64,000 bases of DNA from Heyndrickxia ginsengihumi (GCF_011008565.1 NZ_JAAIWK010000004.1:142851-206850); one strand, 5' to 3'; positions 51,929-61,225 are shown, counted from the stretch's first letter. Translations and numbers: made by a program. The notes: a model not told the origin generated them from the sequence alone.

Positions 51929-52858
51929 ATGAGTAAAACGGAAGAATATTTACGTAAACCCGATTGGCTGAAAATTAAGTTAAATACAAATAAAAATTAC
52001 ACTGGTTTGAAACAAATGATGCGCAGTGAAAATTTACATACGGTTTGTGAAGAGGCAAAATGTCCAAATATTCATGAATGCTGGGGAACACGTCGTACAG
52101 CTACATTTATGATTTTAGGGGCAGTTTGTACACGTGCTTGTCGTTTTTGTGCAGTTAAAACAGGTCTTCCATCTGAATTAGATTGGCAAGAACCAGAACG
52201 TGTAGCAGATTCAGTGCAAAAAATGAATTTAAAACATGTTGTCATCACAATGGTTGCACGTGATGATCTAAAAGATGGCGGGGCTTCAGTCATGGCAGAA
52301 ACGATTCGGGCAATTCGCCGCAAAAATCCTTTTACTACAGTGGAAGTACTACCGTCTGACTTAGCTGGAAACTATGATAGTTTATATACACTTATGGATG
52401 CAAAACCGGATATTTTAAATCACAATATTGAAACCGTTCGCAGATTAACTCCGAGAGTACGGGCTCGTGCAAAATATGATCGTTCATTGGAATTTTTAAA
52501 ACGGGCAAAGGAAATGCAACCAGATATTCCAACAAAATCAAGCATCATGGTTGGTCTAGGGGAAACAAAAGAAGAATTAATTGAAGCGATGGATGATTTA
52601 AGAGCAAATGATGTAGATATTTTAACGCTCGGTCAATATTTACAGCCATCAAAAAAACATATAAAGGTACAAAAATATTATCATCCAGATGAATTCCAAG
52701 AATTAAAAGAAATTGCTATGAGCAAAGGTTTTAGTCATTGTGAAGCAGGACCGCTCGTTCGTTCTTCTTACCATGCCGATGAGCAAGTAAATGCAGCTGC
52801 ACAAGTTAAACATATTATGGGTAAAATTGAGGAACAACAACGGACACAGGAAGTATAA
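51929..52858 (+). CDS. lipA: Lipoyl synthase
   Basis: Radical-SAM enzyme inserting two sulfur atoms into octanoyl groups on lipoyl carrier proteins. The 309 residues carry both Fe-S motifs: the auxiliary cluster [12 protein letters not shown] and the radical-[11 protein letters not shown], plus the C-terminal RSSYHA whose Ser ligates the auxiliary cluster. RBS GGAGATGATGAG. Transcribed divergently from lytH. It relies on Fe-S assembly (suf operon in this window) and serves GcvH. Confidence 0.98.
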   Translation: MSKTEEYLRKPDWLKIKLNTNKNYTGLKQMMRSENLHTVCEEAKCPNIHECWGTRRTATFMILGAVCTRACRFCAVKTGLPSELDWQEPERVADSVQKMNLKHVVITMVARDDLKDGGASVMAETIRAIRRKNPFTTVEVLPSDLAGNYDSLYTLMDAKPDILNHNIETVRRLTPRVRARAKYDRSLEFLKRAKEMQPDIPTKSSIMVGLGETKEELIEAMDDLRANDVDILTLGQYLQPSKKHIKVQKYYHPDEFQELKEIAMSKGFSHCEAGPLVRSSYHADEQVNAAAQVKHIMGKIEEQQRTQEV

Positions 52859-52861
52859 TAA

Positions 52862-52948
52862 AAAGGTGTCTCATAAGGGTCTGGTTAGCAAATGAATCAA
52901 TAGTAAATAAGCTAATGCTTTTACCCTATTATGAGATGCCTTTTTTTG
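52862..52948 (+). terminator. Terminator of lipA
   Basis: AAGGTGTCTCATAAGGGT pairs with ACCCTATTATGAGATGCCTT in an 18-20 bp imperfect stem, with a smaller TTAGC/GCTAA stem inside, followed by TTTTT. Confidence 0.85.
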
Positions 52949-53081
52949 CTTTTTCGTGCTCATTTATTTATGCTTATATAATAATCATGGACGCTCAATT
53001 TTTTACATGGTCATCAAAACAAAGATCATCAATAGTAGTGTATACTAGGATTATTGTAGCAGAATAATTGGAGTGATTGAA

Positions 53082-53357
53082 ATGATCCATATTCATAATC
53101 AACATTATGAAGTGATAAAAGAGTTTCGAGATGGTTTTGATGAAGAGGCATTTCGAAATCGATATAGCGAAATATTAGAAAAATATGACTACATTGTGGG
53201 AGATTGGGGTTATAATCAATTAAGATTACGCGGCTTTTATGATGATCAAAATCCAAAAGCAGCCTTTGATACAAAAATTAGCACATTGACAGAGTATTTA
53301 TATGAGTATTGTAACTTCGGATGTGCCTATTTTGTTGTCCAAAAAGTGGAAGGATGA
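53082..53357 (+). CDS. yutD: YutD-family protein
   Basis: 91-residue conserved protein of the YutD family (DUF1027): IVGDWGYNQLRLRGFYDDQN and TLTEYLYEYCNFGCAYFV are characteristic. The GTG at 53073 opens the frame, but the ATG at 53082 is 8 bases from GGAG and fits homologues. It follows lipA as in B. subtilis. Function unknown; two cysteines (NFGCAYF region, EYCN) are conserved in the recalled homologue. Confidence 0.9.
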   Translation: MIHIHNQHYEVIKEFRDGFDEEAFRNRYSEILEKYDYIVGDWGYNQLRLRGFYDDQNPKAAFDTKISTLTEYLYEYCNFGCAYFVVQKVEG

Positions 53358-53364
53358 TAAATAT

Positions 53365-53400
53365 GGTTTGACACCTTTTGTAAATGGTGTCAAACCTTTG
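53365..53400. terminator. Hairpin between convergent yutD and the 53412 gene
   Basis: A perfect 11-bp stem GGTTTGACACC/GGTGTCAAACC with a 10-base loop. T-runs are short on both sides (TTTG; ATATTT), so it is a strong hairpin but a moderate terminator. Confidence 0.7.
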
Positions 53401-53411
53401 TAGTATCAACA

Positions 53412-53717
53412 TTAATTACTTTCATCATAAGGAGGCTCTTGATTCACTGCCCCGTCATCATGTGTAGGGTGGGCGCCTGGATATTCCCTTGGTAAATCTT
53501 GATGAAATGATTTAAATTCATAATTAAAGGCGCTATAAGGTCGATTGCCTTTTTTCCACGGACTCGATTTTCCTTGTACAGGCGTATCAATTCCTCTTGG
53601 AGATCCATAAGGCCCTTCCGGCAGATCTTCAGGAATGAAAAAATTTTTTTCCGTTTCTACATTTGAAAAGTCAGTATAGGGTATATTTTCTTTATCAATG
53701 TGATCATATTTTTCCAT
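53412..53717 (-). CDS. Uncharacterised acidic, Pro/Gly-rich protein
   Basis: 101-residue protein without signal peptide or membrane segment, rich in Pro, Gly, Asp and aromatic residues: FIPEDLPEGPYGSPRGIDTP, SSPWKKGNRPYSAFNYEFKSFHQDLPREYPGAHPTHDD. The composition suggests an extended or intrinsically disordered protein, and homologues in Bacillus are usually labelled cytosolic or hypothetical. RBS GGAAAGGAAG. A spore-associated role is possible given composition and neighbours, but not shown. Confidence 0.75.
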   Translation of the reverse strand: MEKYDHIDKENIPYTDFSNVETEKNFFIPEDLPEGPYGSPRGIDTPVQGKSSPWKKGNRPYSAFNYEFKSFHQDLPREYPGAHPTHDDGAVNQEPPYDESN

Positions 53718-53822
53718 AAAAATCTTCCTTTCCGTTCATATTATTTGCGGTTGTTCATAAATTATCCGAAGAGCAAGAAATGGACAGCAACATTTTAAGT
53801 CGTTCATAAAGGGGATTAGACT

Positions 53823-53883
53823 GGAAAGTGTGAGGCTCCTGGACCACCCGCAACAATCGAACACTTAAAGCGAAAATCAATTA
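53823..53883 (+). repeat. GC-rich dispersed repeat, degraded copy (B)
   Basis: GGAAAGTGTGAGGCTCCTGG and AAAGCGAAAATCAATTA match the two ends of the copy at 24221; the middle is lost. Confidence 0.6.
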
Positions 53884-53968
53884 TTTCTTTAAACAGCAAT
53901 CTTTTTGAAAAGAGCTTTTCCATTTTTATGATAAAATAATAAAGAGATCAAATAGAAGGTGAGTCGGT

Positions 53969-54406
53969 ATGTATTTTGTTGATCGTGAAAAAATTGAAGA
54001 AATTTTAAAATATATGGAAAAAATGATTGATTTGATTAAAGCAAAGCGGGAATGGAAGACTGAAGTAGAAAAGATAGCGCTTGAAAGAATAGCGGAAACA
54101 ATCATTGAATCAATTATTGACGTAGGTAATGCAATGATTGATGGATTTATTATGCGGGATCCTGGAAGCTATGAGGACATTATTGATATTCTCGAAGATG
54201 AAAAAGTCATTGAAAATGAAGTGGCCCAACAGTTAAGAGCGGTTATTGCATATCGGAAACCACTTGTACGTCAATATACATCAATTGATCAAGCAGAAAT
54301 TTATCAATTATTGATTGAAAATCTTGATTCACTTGAAAGTTTTCCTACATGTGTTAGAAAATATTTAATAAATGAGTTAGGTCCTGTTACAGCATTTAAA
54401 AAATAA
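53969..54406 (+). CDS. yutE: HEPN/DUF86-family protein YutE
   Basis: 145-residue helical protein of the HepT-like DUF86 family: LERIAETIIESIIDVGNAMIDGFIMRDPGSYEDIIDIL and the C-terminal AYRKPLVRQYTSID. In toxin-antitoxin HepT the RNase motif is R-x4-6-H; here the corresponding segment is R-K-P-L-V-R-Q-Y without His. No MntA nucleotidyltransferase partner is encoded alongside. It matches the conserved, solitary YutE of Bacillus, so it is probably not an active TA toxin. RBS AGAAGGTGAG. Confidence 0.88.
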   Translation: MYFVDREKIEEILKYMEKMIDLIKAKREWKTEVEKIALERIAETIIESIIDVGNAMIDGFIMRDPGSYEDIIDILEDEKVIENEVAQQLRAVIAYRKPLVRQYTSIDQAEIYQLLIENLDSLESFPTCVRKYLINELGPVTAFKK

Positions 54407-54502
54407 TGATGAGCATGCAACGTTAAACACAACTTTTCAAACAAGGTCTTACCAATCCATTATTGCCGACAACTTAGAATGAATCTAGAAAGGAATTATA
54501 GC

Positions 54503-55267
54503 ATGAAAGAATATAAAGCTTATTTAATTGATTTAGATGGTACGATGTATCGTGGAACAGAAAAAATAGAAGAGGCGGGAGATTTTATAAACCGCTTGAA
54601 AGCGAAAGGCATTCCATACTTATTTGTTACAAATAATTCATCACGGACGCCTAAGCAAGTAGCGAAAAAACTGCAAGATTTTGATATACCGACAGAAGAA
54701 GATCAAGTTTTTACAACATCTATGGCAACTGCTCAGTATATCTATAATGAAAAGAAGGATGCTTCTGTTTATGTGATTGGTGAGGAAGGGATTAAATCAG
54801 CGCTTAAAGAAAAAGGCTTTACTTTAACGGAGGATCGTCCTGATTATGTTGTTGTTGGGATTGATCGTGAGATTAATTATGAAAAACTTGCGATTGCGTG
54901 TATCGCTGTACGGAATGGAGCGACATTTATTTCTACAAATGGTGATATTTGTTTGCCAACAGAGCGAGGATTATTGCCTGGTAATGGAGCGATTACTTCC
55001 GTTATTTCTGTGGCAACACAAACAGAACCAATCTTTATCGGAAAACCTGAATCGATTATAATGGAACAAGCTTTGAGTTATATTGGCACACAAAAAGATG
55101 AAACTATTATGGTCGGTGATAATTACGATACCGATATTTTAGCAGGTGTAAAATCTGGAATGGATACGTTACTTGTTCATACTGGAGTTACAACGAAAGA
55201 AATATTAAAAACAAAAGATGTTCAACCAACATATGTTATTGATTCTTTAGATCAATGGGAAGTTTAA
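54503..55267 (+). CDS. yutF: HAD-superfamily phosphatase YutF (NagD-like)
   Basis: Class IIA HAD phosphatase, 254 residues. Motif I DLDGTMYRG (nucleophile Asp near residue 9), motif II VTNNSSRTPKQ, motif III Lys in IGKPES and motif IV VGDNYDTDI are all present. The frame opens at 54479, but the ATG at 54503 follows GAAAGGAAT and gives the expected start. Substrates of this class include sugar and nucleotide phosphates; B. subtilis YutF shows broad activity. Terminated by a hairpin shared with yutG. Confidence 0.93.
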   Translation: MKEYKAYLIDLDGTMYRGTEKIEEAGDFINRLKAKGIPYLFVTNNSSRTPKQVAKKLQDFDIPTEEDQVFTTSMATAQYIYNEKKDASVYVIGEEGIKSALKEKGFTLTEDRPDYVVVGIDREINYEKLAIACIAVRNGATFISTNGDICLPTERGLLPGNGAITSVISVATQTEPIFIGKPESIIMEQALSYIGTQKDETIMVGDNYDTDILAGVKSGMDTLLVHTGVTTKEILKTKDVQPTYVIDSLDQWEV

Positions 55268-55285
55268 TATAACATATTACTAAGA

Positions 55286-55337
55286 GGGCAGACTTTACTC
55301 TTTATTAATATTAAAGGGTAAAGTTTGCCCTTTTTTA
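55286..55337 (+). terminator. Terminator between convergent yutF and yutG
   Basis: GGGCAGACTTTACTCTTTA pairs with TAAAGGGTAAAGTTTGCCC with minor mismatches, followed by TTTTTT. Confidence 0.9.
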
Positions 55338-55347
55338 GGAAGGCAAT

Positions 55348-55851
55348 TTATTGACTTTCATGTGCAGCCCGGTGTGCATGGCGGCTTGAGGCAGCAGCAG
55401 CAATGGCGCCGACAATATCATCTAAAAAAGTATGGCATGATCCATTAGAATGGTCATTTAGTTTTGCTAAAATTCCCGGCTTTTGTTTATCAATATAACC
55501 ATAATTCGTAAATCCGATGGAACCATATACGTTTACAATTGAAAATGCGAGAATTTCATCAATTCCGTATAAACTTTCATCCCGGGCAATCGTACTTTGC
55601 AGCGGTTCATCTAAAAGTCCTTTTTCAGCCAATTCATCTAATTGAATTCCTGTTACAATCGCATTTTGTACTTCACGTTTCGCAAGTACACGATTGACAC
55701 TTTCTATACATTCCTCTATTGTCAAATCGGGAAAATATTTATTTTGTAAATACATCACAAGTTCTGCAATGTCTTCTATTTCTACCCCGCGTTCTTTTAG
55801 CTTTTGACGTGCAATTTGTTCTGAAATATCCTTTTGTTGTTTATTTTCCAT
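55348..55851 (-). CDS. yutG: PgpA-like phosphatidylglycerophosphatase YutG
   Basis: 167-residue protein of the YutG/PgpA family, with YGSIGFTNYGYIDKQKPGILAKLND and the C-terminal CHTFLDDIVGAIAAAASSRHAHR block. PgpA enzymes dephosphorylate phosphatidylglycerophosphate, but this soluble Bacillus form lacks evident transmembrane helices, so the assignment is by family only. The frame extends to 55932; the ATG at 55851 follows AGAAGGTGAT and fits the family N terminus. Confidence 0.85.
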   Translation of the reverse strand: MENKQQKDISEQIARQKLKERGVEIEDIAELVMYLQNKYFPDLTIEECIESVNRVLAKREVQNAIVTGIQLDELAEKGLLDEPLQSTIARDESLYGIDEILAFSIVNVYGSIGFTNYGYIDKQKPGILAKLNDHSNGSCHTFLDDIVGAIAAAASSRHAHRAAHESQ

Positions 55852-56007
55852 TTTATCACCTTCTGAATTATGATTATGAACTATGATCTTATCATGGACA
55901 TTCCTGTCGATTTTATGAAATATAGCAAGCATTTGTCTTTACCCTCATATCATATATATAAGAACTAGAGACGCGATTTTATTATGATTGATGAAGGAGA
56001 GAAGACG

Positions 56008-57012
56008 ATGTCACAAGCCTTGCTTAAGAAATATTTCAACATCATACCGGAAAAATCCTTTTTTGATGGAAAGCAAGTACGATACCAACTTAAAGATCGA
56101 TTGTATACACTTGTTCCAGTTACTAATGTTGACGAGAATGTGTTAGTTGAATTATATGAAATGTCGAATCACCTTATGACGACAGGGGATCGATATGTTT
56201 CGACTTTTTATCCGGCAAAGGATGAAAAATTCCTTGTGACAGATCATGATATTGATTACGTTCTATTGGAAAATCGCTATTTGAAAGAAGTGGACTATCA
56301 GCATCTAGGGAGAAAATTGGCTAAAATGCATGTTAGAGGAAGATCAATCCCTGTAAATATTCAACATACAAATCGCATGGGGCAATGGAAAACATTTTGG
56401 GAGCAACGTTTACAGCAGATGGAAAGAGTATGGTATCAAACAGTTGAAGAACATCCTGATAGTCCATTTGAACAGCTGTTTGTCGAAGCTTTTCCCTATT
56501 ATATTGGTCTATGTGAAAATGCTATCCAATATGTTGTCGATACAGAATTAGATGATACCCCAACAGATGAGGATGCTGGGACAATTTGCCATGAAAGATT
56601 TCATCGAGGAGTATGGGGAAAGCGGTATATGATTCATCAGCCATTTGATTGGGTTTTCGATCATGCAAGCCGTGATATTGCTGAGAAGATCCGCGAAGAA
56701 TATGTACGAAAACAACGTACATTTATACCTGAAATCCAAACATTTTTACAAGAGTATCAATCAATATCTCCGTTATCATCTTTTTCGTGGCGATTTATTT
56801 ATGCACGTTTATTATTTCCCCTGCATTTTTTTCAATGTGTAGAAGAATATTTTCTATCTCATTCAGAAAGAGATCAAAAATATTTCGAGGATCAGCTCCA
56901 AAAAATTATACGGGATGCTAAACAATATGAGAACTTTTTAGGGGATTTCTATGAATTGGCACGAGTCCCTGTCAGAAGAGAAAAAATCCCTCTCGTAGGC
57001 TGGCTAAAATAA
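56008..57012 (+). CDS. yutH: Spore coat-associated protein YutH (CotS-kinase-like)
   Basis: 334-residue protein of the CotS/YutH family with a degenerate aminoglycoside-phosphotransferase/kinase fold: GRKLAKMHVRGRS in the N-lobe region, ICHERFHRGVWG (a divergent catalytic loop, HERF in place of HGD) and QPFDWVFDHASRDIAEKIREEY replacing the metal-binding segment. In B. subtilis yutH is a sporulation gene. The frame opens at 55984; the ATG at 56008 follows GAAGGAGAG. Kinase activity is doubtful because of the altered catalytic loop. Confidence 0.88.
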   Translation: MSQALLKKYFNIIPEKSFFDGKQVRYQLKDRLYTLVPVTNVDENVLVELYEMSNHLMTTGDRYVSTFYPAKDEKFLVTDHDIDYVLLENRYLKEVDYQHLGRKLAKMHVRGRSIPVNIQHTNRMGQWKTFWEQRLQQMERVWYQTVEEHPDSPFEQLFVEAFPYYIGLCENAIQYVVDTELDDTPTDEDAGTICHERFHRGVWGKRYMIHQPFDWVFDHASRDIAEKIREEYVRKQRTFIPEIQTFLQEYQSISPLSSFSWRFIYARLLFPLHFFQCVEEYFLSHSERDQKYFEDQLQKIIRDAKQYENFLGDFYELARVPVRREKIPLVGWLK

Positions 57013-57069
57013 TAAAAAAGCCTAGCATTATGTACACATCATATTGATGTGTCATGCTAGACTTTTTTG
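57013..57069. terminator. Bidirectional terminator between yutH and yutI
   Basis: AAAAAAG-TAGCAT-ACACATCA pairs with TGATGTGT-ATGCTA-CTTTTTT; T-runs on both strands can end both convergent genes. Confidence 0.92.
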
Positions 57070-57071
57070 TA

Positions 57072-57308
57072 TTAAAATACTTGTTCCACTTCGACAACAC
57101 CAGGGACTTCTTCAAAAAGAGCACGTTCAATCCCTGCTTTAAGCGTAATAGTAGAACTTGGGCAGCTACCGCATGCTCCTAATAAGCGAAGTTTTACAAT
57201 TCCATCTTCAACGTCAATAAGTTCACAGTCACCGCCATCACGAAGTAAAAATGGGCGTAATTTATCTAATACTTCTTGTACTTGTTCATGTATTGTTTGT
57301 TCAGCCAT
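57072..57308 (-). CDS. yutI: NifU-like Fe-S scaffold/carrier YutI
   Basis: 78-residue NifU C-terminal-domain (Nfu) protein with the C46-G-S-C49 motif ([22 protein letters not shown]) that holds a 4Fe-4S cluster between two subunits for transfer to targets such as aconitase. The start [27 protein letters not shown] is typical. RBS GAAAGGAGCG. It lies close to an ErpA-like carrier (yutM), so this neighbourhood holds the late steps of Fe-S delivery. Confidence 0.95.
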   Translation of the reverse strand: MAEQTIHEQVQEVLDKLRPFLLRDGGDCELIDVEDGIVKLRLLGACGSCPSSTITLKAGIERALFEEVPGVVEVEQVF

Positions 57309-57442
57309 TCATATCGCTCCTTTCCATATTCTCATTATAATCAAGCATCAAAAAAAAATCTATTAAATGGTGCCAGTAAATTTTTATAGAATATTTTCCT
57401 TTTTTTCTCCGTTGTGTAAAATGAAGAAAAGGGGTGAAAAGG

Positions 57443-57766
57443 ATGGAGAAATGCGTGACCATTGAAGTTTATGGTGCAGATCAAATATGTGCTAGCTGTG
57501 TGAACTCACCATCGTCTAAAGATACGTATGAATGGCTAGAAGCGGCGATATCCCGAAAATATCCAAATCAACCATTTATCATGAAATATGTTGATATATT
57601 TCATCCACCAGATGAAGTTAAAGCACTATCTTTTGCTCAACAAGTTATAGAGGATGATCTGTTTTATCCAGTTGTTTTAATTGAAGGGGAAATAGTTGCG
57701 GAGGGCAATCCTAAATTAAAAGATATCTTTTTGAAAATGGAAAACTACGGCTATACTACTAATTAA
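57443..57766 (+). CDS. yuzD: YuzD-family protein (DUF1462)
   Basis: 107-residue protein with a thioredoxin-like fold reported for the family; the IEVYGADQICASCVNSPSSKDTYEWLEAAI block has the CxxC pair and FYPVVLIEGEIVAEGNPKLKDIF holds a cis-Pro-like loop. The GTG at 57434 opens the frame, but the ATG at 57443 follows AAAGGGGTGA. It sits between NifU-like yutI and ErpA-like yutM, suggesting a link to Fe-S or thiol chemistry, but no function is established. Confidence 0.88.
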   Translation: MEKCVTIEVYGADQICASCVNSPSSKDTYEWLEAAISRKYPNQPFIMKYVDIFHPPDEVKALSFAQQVIEDDLFYPVVLIEGEIVAEGNPKLKDIFLKMENYGYTTN

Positions 57767-57840
57767 TCGCATATAAGACACGATGATTGTGTATCAATGA
57801 CGCAAAGACTATAATAAACATAAAGAAGGAGGTGCGAATG

Positions 57841-58203
57841 ATGAGTAATGTTGTAACGATTTCGGAAGCAGCTGCATTACAAATTAAAGATATGATGGTT
57901 CAAAATAATGAAGAAGGTGCATACTTTCGTGTTGCTGTAAATGGCGGAGGATGCAGCGGTTTATCATATGGTTTGGCATTTGATCATGAAGTAAAAGACG
58001 GCGATGAGCAAAGCGAACAATATGGTATTAAAATATTAGTGGATAAAGAAAGCGCCCCTATTCTAACAGGAACAAAAATTGACTATAAGCAATCGATGCT
58101 TGGCGGCGGATTTACAATTGATAATCCAAATGCGATCGTATCATGCGGTTGTGGATCATCATTTAAAACAGCAACAAAAGCTGGTACACCTGAAAAATGT
58201 TAA
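57841..58203 (+). CDS. yutM: A-type Fe-S carrier protein (ErpA/IscA family, YutM)
   Basis: 120-residue A-type carrier that transfers Fe-S clusters to apo-proteins. The three Cys ligands are C38 (GGCSGLSYG), C102 and C104 (SCGCGSSF). The sequence KQSMLGGGFTIDNPNA is family-diagnostic. Two adjacent ATGs (57838, 57841) follow AAGGAGGTG; 57841 has 6-base spacing and fits homologues. It is likely to work downstream of SufBCD and upstream of targets such as LipA. Confidence 0.95.
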   Translation: MSNVVTISEAAALQIKDMMVQNNEEGAYFRVAVNGGGCSGLSYGLAFDHEVKDGDEQSEQYGIKILVDKESAPILTGTKIDYKQSMLGGGFTIDNPNAIVSCGCGSSFKTATKAGTPEKC

Positions 58204-58208
58204 TGATA

Positions 58209-58246
58209 AAGGACCTAGATCACAATGATCGAGGTCCTTATTTTTA
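58209..58246. terminator. Terminator between convergent yutM and yumC
   Basis: AAGGACCTAGATC pairs with GATCGAGGTCCTT (one mismatch) around a 5-base loop, followed by ATTTTTATT; it overlaps the end of yumC by three bases. Confidence 0.85.
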
Positions 58247-59239
58247 TTCGAATAAAGATGTACTATGCATAGGCTGCATGCGGGCTTTTGGATCGATATG
58301 CATTTTTGCGGAACTTACAGCAGTTGTCGCTTCACCAAATCCTGTTGCAATTAAGTTGATTTTTCCATCAAATGTACAAATATCACCAGCGGCATAGACT
58401 CCAGGTATATTTGTTTCCATTTTCGAGTTTACAACAATTGAATTTTTCTCAATCGTTAATCCCCATTCTTTAATTGGACCTAATGAAGAGACAAAGCCAT
58501 AATTACAAATTAAAGCATCAATCTCAATCGTTTCTTTTGCATCGCCTTTTACTTCTTCGATGACAAGTTGAGAGATGGCTTGTCCATCGCCAACAATTTC
58601 ACTGGCAACAAATGGTGTTTTAATATCAACACGAGAGTTTTGCAGTTGTTCAACTGTATGCTCGTGTGCCCGGAATTTATCACGTCTATGAATGAGTGTT
58701 ACTTTTTCTGCAATTGGTTCAAGCATTAAAGCCCAGTCAACTGCAGAATCTCCGCCGCCAAGAATGGCTACTTTTTGACCCGCAAATTGATTTAAATCGT
58801 TGACGAAATAGTGAAGGTTTTTCCCCTCATATTGAGAAGCATGTTCAACTTCTAAACGGCGAGGTTGAAAAGCACCATTTCCCGCAGTAAGGATAACTGC
58901 TTTTGAGTGATGGATTTCTTTATCGGTTGTTAATGTAAAAATGCCCTCATCATTTTTTTCAAGCGTTTTTACCGATTGTTCAAGGCATACAGTAGGTGAA
59001 AACATCTCTGCTTGTTCTTTTAAGCGATTCACTAAATCTATTGCCTTAACCTTTGGAAATCCAGCGACATCATATATATATTTTTCAGGGTAAAGGGCTG
59101 AGAGTTGGCCACCTAATTGTGGCAGACTTTCAATAATTTTAACGGACATTTTCCGCAATCCTCCGTAGAAAGCGGTAAATAGTCCAGTTGGACCTCCACC
59201 AATGATCGTAATATCATAAACGGTTTGATCTTCCTTCAA
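58244..59239 (-). CDS. yumC: Ferredoxin/flavodoxin-NADP+ reductase YumC
   Basis: Thioredoxin-reductase-like ferredoxin-NADP reductase, moving electrons between NADPH and ferredoxin or flavodoxin. FAD site [23 protein letters not shown] site [17 protein letters not shown] with [13 protein letters not shown], and [25 protein letters not shown]; the redox CxxC of thioredoxin reductase is absent, as expected. The C-terminal HSTSLFE extension stacks on FAD in this class. The frame starts at ATG 59263, but the TTG at 59239 ([10 protein letters not shown]) has GGAGGG at 6 bases and fits homologues; 331 residues. Confidence 0.95.
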   Translation of the reverse strand: MKEDQTVYDITIIGGGPTGLFTAFYGGLRKMSVKIIESLPQLGGQLSALYPEKYIYDVAGFPKVKAIDLVNRLKEQAEMFSPTVCLEQSVKTLEKNDEGIFTLTTDKEIHHSKAVILTAGNGAFQPRRLEVEHASQYEGKNLHYFVNDLNQFAGQKVAILGGGDSAVDWALMLEPIAEKVTLIHRRDKFRAHEHTVEQLQNSRVDIKTPFVASEIVGDGQAISQLVIEEVKGDAKETIEIDALICNYGFVSSLGPIKEWGLTIEKNSIVVNSKMETNIPGVYAAGDICTFDGKINLIATGFGEATTAVSSAKMHIDPKARMQPMHSTSLFE

Positions 59240-59263
59240 AGAAATCCCTCCAATACAAATCAT

Positions 59264-59922
59264 TCTTCTCCATCATAGCATATTTATGAAATTTTTCTAT
59301 TTTAAAAACCGGGGCTTTTATGAAATAGGCTTCATTTTTTAAAATAATTTCATCGCCATGATCATTAGGATTGATCATATTCGTTTTTTGTTAAGATTTC
59401 TGTTCATTATTATTGGAGCGTCTACGTTAAACCCCACAGGCGCATGCCGAAAAGGTTCACGGATCGTCCGGGGTAGCGAGCCACTGAAGGGGAAATCGTC
59501 ACCCTTCTATTTAAGAAGAGCTGCCATTTATTTTTGCTGCAACGGCATATTAATTTAAGTGTAGGAAATGATTAGCGTGTCAGCGGGAGATCCTGAAGTA
59601 ATTTGTGTAAAAAGTCAGAAATAATTATTATTTAGGAAAAGTTTTTCTTTTCTTTTAAAATTGAATTATATATTGAAAAACGGATATAAAAAATATATGA
59701 TGTTAGAGGATAATTGTGTCATATATAGGATAAAAGATACTCTAATGCATAAGGATACTAGTGAAAAAAATCACATGTTATGCATATGGGGAATAAAGTA
59801 TAACTTATTTAGATGGGAAAGTTTTTATTGCCGGTCACATGTTTTAAATATGACTTTTTTTAAGCGGTTTCATCCATGTGAAGCATGTAGTAGTTGTAAA
59901 TGCGATAAGGGGGAAGAAAGCA
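59264..59922. other. Intergenic region between yumC and yumB
   Basis: About 660 bases of mainly AT-rich DNA between divergent genes. It contains one fragment of the GC-rich repeat (59428-59490). A frame at 59661-60032 overlaps the start of yumB, lacks an RBS and codes improbable composition. No clear promoter or known regulatory RNA was recognised. Confidence 0.5.
59428..59490 (+). repeat. GC-rich dispersed repeat, fragment (C)
   Basis: ACCCCACAGGCGCATGCCGA and GTCCGGGGTAGCGAGC resemble the central part of the copy at 24221 (ACCCCACAGGCGTGCAACGCCGA). Confidence 0.5.
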
Positions 59923-61140
59923 TTGAAGAAAAAGATCGTCGTTTTAGGTGCAGGCTATGGTGGACTAATGACCGTAACTCGTTTGCAAAAACAACTAAAA
60001 GCACAAGAAGCAGAAATTATATTAATCAATAAACATCATTATCATTATGAAACGACATGGCTTCATGAAGTTTCCGCCGGTACTTTAGAACCTGAAAGGG
60101 TACGTTATGATATTAAGAGAGTGTTGAATCGCAATAAAGTAACATTTATTGAAGGCGAAGTGCAAGTGATCAAAAAAGACGAACATAAGGTTATATTAGA
60201 TCAAGGTGAAATTACATATGATTATCTTGTCGTTGCATTAGGTTCTAATTCAGAAACGTTTGGAATTGAAGGGTTGAAAGATTACGGATTAGCCATTACC
60301 GATGTGAATGCGGCGAGAAGAATACGCGAACATATTGAACAACAATTTGCAATGTATACAAAAGAACAGAATGAAAAGTATGTGACAATTGTTGTTGGTG
60401 GAGCAGGATTTACTGGAATTGAATTTCTAGGAGAATTAACAAATCAAATACCAAATCTTTGTGAGAAATATAATATTCCGCAAGAAAGCATTCGCATTAT
60501 TTGCGTGGAAGCCGGTTCTGTGTTCCTGCCACAATTTGATCGTGAACTTGCAGATTATGCATTATCTTATTTAGAGCATAAAGGGGTTCAGTTTTATCTC
60601 GGAACAATGGTACAAAAAGCTCTTAAAGATGGTGTCATAATTGGGAAAAAGAACGGGGAAGAAGAGCCATATAAAATAGAAGCTGGTACATTGATTTGGT
60701 CTGCTGGTGTACGAGGTAATTCAGTCATTGTCAATTCAGGCTTTGAACACATAAGAGGCCGTGTAGAAGTGAATTTGGATCTAACGGTTCCAGGTTACCC
60801 AAATATTTTTATGATTGGTGATTGCTCATATATCATCAATAAAGAAAACAATCGTCCATATCCTCCTACAGCTCAAATTGCTATGCAGCAAGGGGTTACA
60901 TGTGCTCGTAATCTTGTTAAACTTGTTAAAGGTCAAGCAGATCTTGAGGATTTTGTTTTTGATGATAAAGGCACGGTTTGCTCGCTTGGAGAAGATAATG
61001 CCATTGGTGTCGTTTATGGTAAAAAATTAAAAGGTACTACTGCTTCTGTCATGAAAAAAGTCGTAGATGATCGTGCATTGTTTTTAATTGGTGGTACAAG
61101 TTTAGTATTAAAAAAGGGAAAATTTAAATTTTTTTCATAA
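59923..61140 (+). CDS. yumB: Type II NADH dehydrogenase-like flavoprotein YumB
   Basis: Non-proton-pumping NADH:quinone oxidoreductase family. FAD site KKIVVLGAGYGGLMTV, NADH site TIVVGGAGFTGIEFLGEL, and the FAD-contact segment FMIGDCSY followed by RPYPPTAQIAMQQG. The C-terminal amphipathic KKGKFKFF tail is suited to membrane association. The frame opens at 59878; the TTG at 59923 follows AAGGGGGAAG and fits homologues, giving 405 residues. Adjacent to yumC as in B. subtilis. It is closer to YumB than to the main Ndh (YjlD) by recall; its electron acceptor is not established. Confidence 0.92.
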   Translation: MKKKIVVLGAGYGGLMTVTRLQKQLKAQEAEIILINKHHYHYETTWLHEVSAGTLEPERVRYDIKRVLNRNKVTFIEGEVQVIKKDEHKVILDQGEITYDYLVVALGSNSETFGIEGLKDYGLAITDVNAARRIREHIEQQFAMYTKEQNEKYVTIVVGGAGFTGIEFLGELTNQIPNLCEKYNIPQESIRIICVEAGSVFLPQFDRELADYALSYLEHKGVQFYLGTMVQKALKDGVIIGKKNGEEEPYKIEAGTLIWSAGVRGNSVIVNSGFEHIRGRVEVNLDLTVPGYPNIFMIGDCSYIINKENNRPYPPTAQIAMQQGVTCARNLVKLVKGQADLEDFVFDDKGTVCSLGEDNAIGVVYGKKLKGTTASVMKKVVDDRALFLIGGTSLVLKKGKFKFFS

Positions 61141-61171
61141 ATAGAAAGGGAAAGATACGAGTGTACATTCA

Positions 61172-61225
61172 AGGATGCTCAGCACCCGTTCGTGGAAAGC
61201 GAGTGTCCTGGAGCGAAAATCAACC
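61172..61225 (+). repeat. GC-rich dispersed repeat, partial copy (D)
   Basis: AGGATGCTCAGCACCCG and GGAAAGCGAGTGTCCTGGAG, then CGAAAATCAA, match the right-hand end of the copy at 24221. Confidence 0.6.

Noticed and set aside
59661..60032. 123-residue open frame overlapping the start of yumB
   Set aside because: No ribosome binding site, improbable composition, and more than 100 bases are inside yumB in another frame.
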